This document shows, one piece after another, positions 34,998 to 43,409 of a stretch of DNA of 43,409 nt; the first letter of the stretch is position 1, and each line of letters starts with the position of its first letter. The stretch lies in assembly GCF_001039355.2 (NCBI RefSeq), contig NW_019773695.1, positions 1-43,409 on the forward strand. Reading direction: 5' to 3'. A program made the position numbers and the translations under genes. The stretch comes from Lingula anatina. Taxonomy: Eukaryota; Brachiopoda; Lingulata; Lingulida; Lingulidae. A model generated the notes under the pieces. It was not told the DNA's origin. It saw nothing but the letters and a program-made list of their open reading frames with translations, and ran no database searches.

Positions 34998-37198
34998 TTA
35001 TCCACGTGTAGACAGTATGTTTTCAAAGATGTTGCACTATCTCCTTGTGCGAGCATGCATTTTGTTAAACTTTTAACATTTGCACATGCAGTATTTTACA
35101 AACTTGCACCCATTTATTTAAAGAGTTTCACACTATAGGCCTATACCATCACAAAATCTTAGATCAGGTGATCACCTTCTTATTAAGGCTTGTAAGGCAA
35201 GATTGGTGTCATACGGTGACAAAGATTTTAGAATTGCAGCACCTGGAGAAAGGAATAATTTACCCATCAATCTTAGGCAAATTGTAGACCCTGGACATTT
35301 TAAAAAGGAACTTAAAACCTACCTTTTGAAGCAATATTATTTTTAATTCTTGAAAGAATACTTTTTACGAACAATTGTTTTTAGTTCATAGTTCTAATTT
35401 TCACCTCTTATCCAATTTAAATATCTATTTTTTACTTTTAACATTTTTTCTATTATCATTTTCCTTCTATTCATCTTATGACCATTAGAAATTTTTTAAT
35501 TGTGGATTTTATAAATTTGTATAGTCTATTGATCATACGTTGGATTTTAGACTTTAAATGATGATGATGATGATGGTTGTTGTTGTTGTTGTAATTATTA
35601 CTAAATCACAATTTCTTTTTCTACATTTTATACAGCACGAGATGGTATTTCAGGCGAAACAAAAAACGAAACCAATGTCAAGTACCGATTCGGACAGCGA
35701 ATTAGAACTTTCAGAGACCTGCATAATTGCAGAATATCTCGACGATGTAACCATCGACACATGCGGCGAATCAGACCACTTGCTCTATGCGCAGTTGCCT
35801 TCCAGGGATAGTAAAACGTTCGAAATCGTTCCCCAAGATAGCAACGGGACCCGCTGGACATGCTACGAGCCTGAAATCGCCTTTCGCCTTTCTATTCCGA
35901 ACTCCGGCCTTCCGTGTTTACCACCATCTATCGGTCGGTACACGAGACTCAGAGTTTTGTATTTGACGGGCAACAAACTTCAAAATTTGCCACGTGACCT
36001 GGCCAAACTGCGCAACCTCGAACTGTTGCGTCTTGGGAACAACTATTTCAGGTCAATACCTGACGTCGTTTACCAGTTGACTGAACTTCGAAGCCTGGAC
36101 ATGTCGAATAATCGGCTCGAGACTCAAGGAATTACAGGTTACTATAACAATTGTTAAATATTCGAGTTTTCTACATTAAGAACATAAATTTCGGTTAAAC
36201 GATATTTCTTAAGTCCTAACATTTTAGATCATTATGCAAATTATCTCATTAAAAAAGTAAGCATGCCACACAGTGAACCCTTAATTTAAAACGATTTCAG
36301 CTGTGCATTTAATTTTTCTATCGTCAGGTAATATTAAGAAGTTGACAAAACTGGAGAGCCTGGTACTCAACGCAAACGAGATTCATGAACTCAACATTGG
36401 CATATTTGATCTGGAGCACTTGATTTTTCTTGATGCCTCGCGCAATCCCATTTCCGTCATACCAAAAGAAGTTCAAAAGTTGAAGGTTAGATTTTTTTTA
36501 CACAAACCACTTGACTAAATGTGGAAAATAAATCAGAAGGAATGGTTGATTTTTTCTTTTCTCTTCATTATAAAAAACTTTTGTTTCAGTGACGTACATG
36601 TATTTTACCTTTTGTTAAATATATATACTATTTACCAGTAACGCATAAAGAGTACGTTTCTTAGAGTAAATATAACAAAAGAGAAGCCAGTTTCTCTCCA
36701 AACCTCTTGACTGAATGTGGAAAATAAATCAAAGGGAATGGTTGATTTTTTTTTTCGTTTTTCATTAGCAAAAACTTTTGTTTCAGTGACTTACATGTAT
36801 TTTACCTTTTGTTAAATATATATTCTATATAATATTCCAAATTATACTTTAAATGCATGCATACATGTACATGTATAAACATGAAAATATCGGAGTATAT
36901 ACAAATGTTTCAGAAATTGGAGTACCTTCGCCTCAAAATGTGCCGTCTGCAGACGCTACCAGAAGAGCTTGGCGACCTCCCAAGATTGGTGACTATTTGC
37001 GTGTCTGAGAACATGATCAGCAAAGTTCCTGTCGAGAAATTCCAGAAGATGGGACAGCTTCGAACAATTTGTCTGCATTCAAACCCACTTTTCGAACAAG
37101 TGGAAGCCCTGGTCAAGCTGCGGCAGTTGAAAGATGTGAGGCTGTGTCTAAATTACGAGCCATCAGCGGAATATGCAGAAAAATGTTGTTTGTGTTAA
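34194..37198 (+). CDS. LRR-TIR paralog C: LRR-only product (408 aa) after TIR loss
   Basis: Exons 34194-34493 (ATG, 100 aa), 35654-36137 (an alternative acceptor at 35636 is also in frame), 36328-36485 and 36914-37198 sum to 1,227 nt, open throughout. The N-terminal region ends in an Arg-rich cluster as in A; about nine LRRs follow. A deletion fuses exon 4 (near 37160) to the middle of the old exon 6, removing the first TIR exon and the BB loop; the frame shifts and stops at 37196-37198. Exon 2 carries a Ser/Asp-rich SSTDSDSELELSE segment shared with B and missing from A. It could be a decoy or regulatory LRR protein, or a decaying gene. The stop lies about 56 nt before the next donor (37255), borderline for nonsense-mediated decay. 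Confidence 0.72.
34640..35610 (+). mobile_element. LINE-bearing insertion in intron 1 of paralog C
   Basis: Same insertion as 23195-24175. Here the LINE ORF2 tail is still open from about 35158 to the TAA near 35344 (LRSGDHLLIKACKARLVSYG onward), with the (ATG)n tail at about 35558. The (ATT)n tract is at 34963-34997. Confidence 0.78.
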
Positions 37199-37911
37199 CT
37201 GCAGATTTCTGTAGTGGACTGAAGAGAGACGAAAACAAAATGCACATAAATGAAGTAAGTTTGTGAAACTTTACATAATATGCGCATGAACGGAAGCAAG
37301 TGTCTCAGGGCACATTGGGAAAAGCAATGAAAAACAAAATGTATATGACGTTGATGGCGTTATTTCCATTTGCTTGAAACTTTATGAATGGTATTATTTC
37401 ATTATGTATAAACTGTTAAAAGTCGCATTATGAAAGCAAAATATATGATACTTCAACCAAAACTGGCGTCGCGCTGAATTAAAATCTAATGTCTTGGAAA
37501 AATATCTAATACAGTAATTGGCCTATACACATATGGTATGTACTAGTTGCTCTAACACAGTTATTCTAATAAGATGGACTTAAATTTATTTACTTGTGAT
37601 ATCACATGAATATCTAAAATTTTGATAGTGTATAAAATAATTAATTCAGAAATAAAATCAATTAAGCTTATTTTAAGTGTTCACTTTGAACAAAAAAAAA
37701 AACAGAACATTATTCCAAACGTGGGCTTTCATATTCATGACAGGCCCTCCAAGCAGTGGCAGACGAGAGGAAAGTTCACAGTCACGGTCACAGTGGTCGC
37801 CACGAGGGGTACTCCAGAATTCTCTCTCTCATTTGGAACGCCGATCTAAACTTTCAGTTACCGGTAGAGCTGAAAGGCTATGTCCCGCTTCACAGAAACG
37901 ATAAATATTAA
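37166..37911 (+). pseudogene. TIR-domain relic exons of paralog C
   Basis: 37166-37254 is the second half of old exon 6 (CRKMLFVLTADFCSGLK, ending HINE before GTAAGT), now out of frame with exon 4. 37744-37911 is old exon 7, still open (ALQAVADERK, HSHGHSG, then TAA) but with IIPLIW changed to ILSLIW and the FW box lost. The exon encoding beta-A is deleted. Together they would be 3' UTR of a paralog C transcript. Confidence 0.85.
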
Positions 37912-40820
37912 AAAAAAAATACTTCGGAGAGCATTGGCGTAAATTTGTGGAAGATGGTTCGAGTTGAGAGTTAACTGGTTGCATTCAGCGAGAGTCCTCA
38001 CAGAGTTAGATCGATCTACGTAATACAAAAGACTAATTGTGAATGAGCCCACTGAGTTATGCCAAGTTCTACAGTGGAATCTCAATCAATGTAGAACGTA
38101 AATTAGTTAAGGATAGTCCTAGCTTTTGAGTATTTGCCTTCTTTTGGGAACGAAAGCCTGGGTATACTTATAGTTTTATATTAATTATAAATTCTATCAA
38201 TAAAAAAATTTAAATCTTACAATAGTGGGCAGAGGCACTCATAAACTAGTATTTACACCTCGAAAGGGGCGGAACCTAAAGTGCGACGCTTGCGAATTTT
38301 CATTCCGTAACTTTCAGTAAAGAAGTAACAATTTAACACAATGCAGCTAGTAGATTTTTCTCAACGATCTGAATAATAATATAAAACGCTTTCAAAAGAA
38401 CAACGAGTGCGTAATAAGAAGCATCGTATTACCCTGTAGAAATGAGAAACATTTATCACAGAAAGGGAAGAATTTCCCTTTTCATTGAAATTTTAAGTTT
38501 TTAAAACCACTTGTAATTTGTCTTTATCTACAAGAAAACTGGTTTGAAAGAAGGGTGTGTACAGAGGTAACAAACGCGTTTACGTCATTTTTCTCACTTA
38601 CTTAAGTGGCTGGCTCAGGTGAAGGTTTCGTCTTGCTGAAATCTTTTTGCAAAACCATACATCTCTCGTAAGATGTCCCTTCAACGCGCTGGACTGCAAT
38701 TAAAATTGCCAGAACTGCAAGAGCCGGCCGTAGTTGAAGCGCCATTTTAATCGACCTTATCCAGGCGGTACGAGAATCTTCGCGATGACCTGGCTTTCAC
38801 TAATCAGTTAATTTTAATATTATGGTGCGCATGGCGTCTTCATCAGAGTAAACCCAGTCAACTAAAATGAAGTAACATTGGTAAAAATTTCTATTTCCTT
38901 TTATGAAATAAGGACAATTTTAATCTATTTAATTCAACTCCTTCCGACTTATCGTAGTGTCGGTCGATGGTGTACTATTACGTAAAAATAGAAAGAAAAA
39001 AAAGGTGTCAGCGATGAGTCGTCATACGACATGAACATACGAGGTCAAAATATGAAATTTTGCACAGATTTTGAAATAGTTCTTGATGGATCAGATAAAT
39101 TATTTAGTCTTCATAGGCTGCAAGCTTGAGATATCCAAAATGGCTCACATATGTAAAATGGCGGCTCATCATTAATAAATATTGCATTAAATACAGTAAC
39201 AAATCACACGAAGGCAATTTTAAGATGTGCATTATTATTCATCAAAATGAACAATCTACATAAACAGCATATAGCTAGTAAATATTCACAATAATTGAAA
39301 GCCTCGTCATGTACACAAGTCCATTCACTTGTATCGTTTTATATATTTATATTACACAACTACAGGTATATGCAGAACATGTATATCCACTGCAGTAGAT
39401 TTATAGGCAAGGCATACATCAGTAAATATTTATTTAAGCAGTTTTATAATCACTGATATTTATACAAAAATCAAAAGGAGGAAATATTAGCATATACAAA
39501 AACTTCATAGATTTTTTATCACCCATTGATCAAAATATTTCATGTTAATCAGCGATCAGAAATATGAATAAAAATGTTTTTCTCGAAATGTCTTTTTGGT
39601 ACTATTTTTAAAACATTTTAGACAACAATACAGACTAATTTCGACACTTTCAAAAAGGTAAAAGCAGTGACTCCGTAAAAAAGCCAAGCACCATAAAACA
39701 TAAGATTTTTATCAATCATAATAAATAGGATCAAAATAATTGTACCACAAATTCATAAAAATCGTCTTTAAGCACATCTTAGCAAGTATCACTGAATATT
39801 TATCATCTGCAAAGCAATTCTGCAAAACTACAAATATTATCAACAAGATAATTCTCAAAACTGTTTACAATACACTTTTATATGTAGGCTAATATTATCA
39901 AGAATATTTGTACAAACTGTACCATGATGTATAAAATAGTCATCATTTTACATAACACACCGTCTTTTTATTCACTGTATATGATATCACAATATGGAAT
40001 ATTTCAAGTGTACTTTATACAATGCCTGTTATTTATCAAATAAAGTTATCATACAAATATTTCTGCCTTAATTTGATGTTCTTTTTTTAACAATCATACA
40101 GGCATTGTGCTAAAAATAATTTGATCCAATTACAGCTGCACACCTGTTAATTTATTCTTTGCTGTATCTTTGCTGTTTTTTCACAACTATATTTAATAAT
40201 TTTTAGAGTTGACTTATTTTTCAATATAAATTTTACATTAAAAACTTGTTCCACTGCAAATTGTACATCCAAGTCCTGTGTGTGCAATTTTACACAAACT
40301 TAATATGGCAATAAGGAGTTTTCCACAACTTTAACATAAAAATGTATCACAGTTTGCACCCCATTTCTACCTTGTTTACCATCACATTGTAAACATTTTT
40401 ATCCTATTAGAAGTGTAAGTCATGGGTGAGAACAAAAATGGAATAACACTGCAAAACTATTGGAAACAATAAGTTAATTTTTACTTACCATTCTAAGTAT
40501 TTCAGTGCTAAAAGCTATTCACAAACTTTTCCACTGTAGTTCAAAATTGGGTTAGTTGAAAATTGTGTATAAGCTAAGCCTTCTCTGCTAAAGAATGTTA
40601 AGTCACGGGAATCTAAATCACTTACTGTTCCTATTTCAATTAACAGAATCAAACAAAAATTTCCATTTTGCCGTTTCCACTTGGTATAAAATCTAAGGTC
40701 CATTGCACATTAACAGAGAATGCTGCTTGACCTATAATATTATAGGTGGCGCTTTTAAGCTTAAAAGTATCACTTGTCCTCTTGGTCCCATCCTTATTCT
40801 TCTATTTCACTTCCCTTAGT
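37912..40820. other. Intergenic spacer between the array and the Rho-GEF gene
   Basis: Homology to array units ends near 38112. The rest is AT-rich (39000-40800 strongly so) with no recognisable gene apart from the small candidate ORF at 38602-38745. The right part is likely 3' UTR of the minus-strand Rho-GEF gene. Confidence 0.55.
38602..38745 (-). CDS. Candidate 47-aa ORF with signal peptide (or first exon)
   Basis: The minus-strand ATG at 38745 opens a 47-codon frame. It begins with a textbook signal peptide: MALQLRPA, a hydrophobic core LAVLAILIAV, then QRVEG as a plausible cleavage site, followed by TSYERC and a Lys/Pro-rich tail. The TAA stop (38604-38602) is followed at once by GTAAGT, a consensus splice donor. 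It could be a short secreted peptide, or exon 1 of a secreted protein whose frame I have not resolved. No downstream exon was found and no homologue is recognised. Confidence 0.3.
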   Translation of the reverse strand: MALQLRPALAVLAILIAVQRVEGTSYERCMVLQKDFSKTKPSPEPAT

Positions 40821-40821
40821 T

Positions 40822-40827
40822 TTTATT
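40822..40827 (-). terminator. Candidate polyadenylation signal of the Rho-GEF gene
   Basis: Minus-strand AATAAA about 200 nt after the stop codon at 41027. Further minus-strand hexamers occur near 40151 and 39969, so longer 3' UTRs are possible. Confidence 0.4.
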
Positions 40828-41026
40828 TGCCTCCATAAATAGAATGTAAAGATACATTCTTCCAGGAATGCCGATTGCAATCACTCAGAGTAATAACGTC
40901 ACCAATAACTGTGTACTCCAGTCTGCCAGAGAAGCCTAAACCTAAGCCTCCTATAGAAAAGACATACATTGTACTGGAATGAAAATATTGATATTCAGAT
41001 AAAATGACTTACTTGGTGGAGACCAA

Positions 41027-43336
41027 TTAAGCCACCTTGCACTGCCATAAAATAAGCCTCGCGTCCTCCTGTTTCTTGTCCCTTGGAGTGGCAACGTTCC
41101 AATTTAAATACCCATCTCCTCCACTTACAACGATCACAGACTTACAGTGCAAATTATGCAACTTTCTGTCTGAGGACTTTGCCGCATCACTTTCATCCAC
41201 ATCATCACTAGCAGGGGTGGCAATGTCCTCTTCTGTTTCATCTACAGACTCGAAACTACTGGTCAGTTCGGAAGATGTTCTGTTGTAGCTGCGCAACTTC
41301 ACAGCTGAATCGAAACTGAAGGTATGGGCTGTTTCCCCAACAGCAGGGGACGCCATACTTTTTACCCGACGTTTGGGAAACATTATTGAAGCAGTTTTAG
41401 TTTTTCGATAACGGAGGAGGTCTGCTCCCGTTGCCTGTAGAGTCATGTACCCATGTTCTCCAGAAGTCTGCACCAAGACGTCTTCATAATCTTCCGTCCC
41501 AGTGCCTTTCAGCAAGCTTCCATACAACACCGAAATATCATCATCGTACTCCACCTTGTCAATGGCATCCAATCCGATTGGGGTGGACTTCCATTTGGAC
41601 TTAGCATTAGCTTTAAGTGGTTTAAAACTATGCTCAATGCTGTAGCTACGAATAACCTCCCTGTCAGATGTTCTCTCAGTTTTCTCACTGACATGGGAAA
41701 GGGATATTCGCCTGATGTCTCCCTTGCTCTTCCGCTTTGACTTCGGGGAAACCACTGCTGGCATGGTCTGACTTCCAGAACCAGACGCACTCTCTGGTGG
41801 ACATTTGGGAGATGTAGCTTTGGGTGAAGGGGATGACAAAGGCGAAGTTGCTGAAGCATCGCCTGCAGAACAAGGCAGCTCCAGTCTGTCCGTATCCTTC
41901 ACATCAACATTTTCGCCATTGGCATCTCCCTGGAAACTCTCCGCCCGCCCAGGAACAGGGTCAATGATGACCTCGGGGCAAATACCCACCAAAAATTTGA
42001 CAGGACCAATATGGGTGTGGCATGACACGCTGGGTCCTCGACTGATGAGGGGTACACCCTCCAACCTGGGGAGGGGGAGAGACAGGGTTATACCTTTGTT
42101 GGTACCAATCCACAGGATACCTCTGCTGGCCATGAGACAGGTGATGGCTATACCACGTGAGAAATCTGTACCAGGTTTTCTGGCTTTATCTGGAAATATG
42201 AATATCAAATTTCAATGGTGGTGCTTTATTCTGTATTGACCTTTCTGGGGCATAAGGGCAGTTCATTTGAACCCCAGGCTATAGGTCTTATCACATGTTC
42301 AACACAATGACAAGGAAGCTTTAATTTTATTACAATCATTCCTTATGATGTCAGCCTTTAAATGTTTTCAGTTAAAATGGAGACAGATGCAGCCATGTTT
42401 ACTTACGTTTCAGTGCCCTGGTGACGGCCGACGCTATGTTAATGTCCTGCAGATGTTGGAACGTCTCCACATGGTAGAGGCGGATCAGGGATTCTTCTTT
42501 AAATGAGATCCAGAACCCGCAGCCAGACTGCACCATACACTGTATACAACCACTCTTCTCTACTGTCAGAGTTTTCTACAAGAATTATTTCAGAAACCAT
42601 ATCAGAGGCAAAACTAATATGTATTCTAGGACAGCATAGATTGCTACAATTATTTCTTTTCCATTTATCAATTTTAAGATATATATACTGCTGTGAATGA
42701 TTTTAATGTCTCCTACAGAAAAGAAAATGGAGACATCTTACATCAAGGTGAGCAGAAACTTGATGAAAACAAGTTAATGCACATTTATGTATATATCTAT
42801 GTAAAATGTTTTGTGATACACATAGTAAAATGCACTAGTACCATAATAAATCATTATCACAAATCACATTATATAAAGTAATCAATTCATGTTCTCAGAC
42901 AGAAATCATGCCTCACTCCAATGTACTGTATTGTTTTTCATCTCTTTTATGAAATAAGATGGTTAATATGAGGTTTCTGGTCCATTTTGATGAAAGAAAA
43001 TATGACTCTGCCTGGTTGATGCAAACACAAAGCCTTGTGTTAAAGAAGACTGGGAACAATCAATTATTCAAAAACATGCTTTTCTGGCAGCATTCAAATA
43101 AACCGCCTCTCCTCCTTCTTTGAAACATAACATTTTTTCGAAATCAAATGGATCATAAAACTAATATTCCATAAGGTCATGCCATCATTTTGGATACTAG
43201 CAAATTGCTTCTAATCTGCAATTGGATGACCAAAAAGTAAGCTGGGGAGAGTGTGGGAGAGGGTGGGTGGGGGAGGGGGGGGGGACATTTGTTACAGTAC
43301 CTTCTTGTGTAAAAGCTTGTCTAGTATGACTATGGT
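41027..43336 (-). CDS. ARHGEF10/ARHGEF17-family Rho guanine nucleotide exchange factor, C-terminal exons
   Basis: Minus-strand exons: 43336-43301 (36 nt, tentative), 42575-42407, 42189-41027. Phases join (0, then 1 across CAT) to a 455-aa C-terminus ending LILWQCKVA. The family C-terminal beta-propeller is visible: CMVQSGCGFWISF, RLYHVETFQHLQDINIA, ILWIGTNKGITLSLPLPRL, GPVKFLVGI and the last strand VIVVSGGDGYLNW. Between propeller strands is a Ser/Lys-rich, probably disordered insert of about 250 residues, all in the last exon. These proteins activate Rho GTPases through a DH domain, which would lie beyond 43409. The WQ-ending tail fits ARHGEF10/10L best, but I cannot separate it firmly from ARHGEF17. 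Confidence 0.85.
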
Positions 43337-43409
43337 CTGAAATTTTCATCAATGAAATGAAACTATTTTGCTGCTGTCAGGATTGATACTGAGAAAGTTC
43401 TATCCCCAC

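Larger units (their letters stand above)
28346..38112 (+). repeat. Segmental tandem duplication, unit C (rearranged, truncated)
   Basis: Third unit. Upstream-block sequence is present as partial copies at 28430-28730, 29764-30420 and 30425-32300, with transposons inserted between or within them. Homology to the other units stops near 38112, soon after the last TIR exon relic; the downstream block with poly-T and hairpin is missing. Confidence 0.75.

Noticed and set aside
1-43409. tRNA or rRNA genes
   Set aside because: Scanned by eye for cloverleaf-type and conserved rRNA words; none seen. A tRNAscan run would be decisive.

Overview
The window is animal nuclear DNA: AT-rich, with multi-exon genes, GT-AG introns of about 0.1-1.0 kb, many microsatellites and several transposon families. 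Gene content (nephrocystin-4, a Rho-GEF, an intracellular LRR-TIR receptor family) and repeat density suggest a marine invertebrate. I suspect a deuterostome, but no species can be named from the sequence.

Layout. (1) 1-9408, + strand: the last 18 exons of nephrocystin-4 (NPHP4); every intron phase joins, giving 1,024 residues to a normal C-terminus. (2) About 11.1-38.1 kb: a tandem triplication whose unit holds one LRR-TIR gene. Paralog A (14223-18004, 7 exons) is an unbroken 602-aa protein: a novel N-terminal region with a basic cluster, about ten LRRs, a Cys-rich hinge and a C-terminal TIR domain. Paralog B (22780-27073) keeps all TIR exons but has lost the 3' part of exon 2 and its splice donor. 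Paralog C (34194-37198 plus relics to 37911) keeps N-terminus and LRRs but has lost most of the TIR; its remaining frame is open for 408 aa. The array is a graded set: full receptor, TIR-retaining, LRR-only. (3) 41027-43336, - strand: the last three exons found of an ARHGEF10/ARHGEF17-family Rho-GEF (C-terminal beta-propeller region).

The repeats inside the triplication give its history. Because the units are paralogous, filled and empty insertion sites can be compared within the window. They define a 227-bp TA-target MITE (two copies), a 5'-truncated LINE, a LINE-bearing intron insertion shared only by B and C, a 1.0-kb foldback element with a nested 222-bp MITE, and a 1.64-kb element. About 190 bp upstream of each start codon is conserved in all three units, including a perfect 12-bp palindrome.

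How the genes work together: NPHP4 (ciliary transition zone) and the Rho-GEF are flanking housekeeping genes with no visible functional link to the array. The LRR-TIR genes look like a locally expanding cytosolic innate-immune or cell-death sensor family; that role is inferred from domain architecture only.
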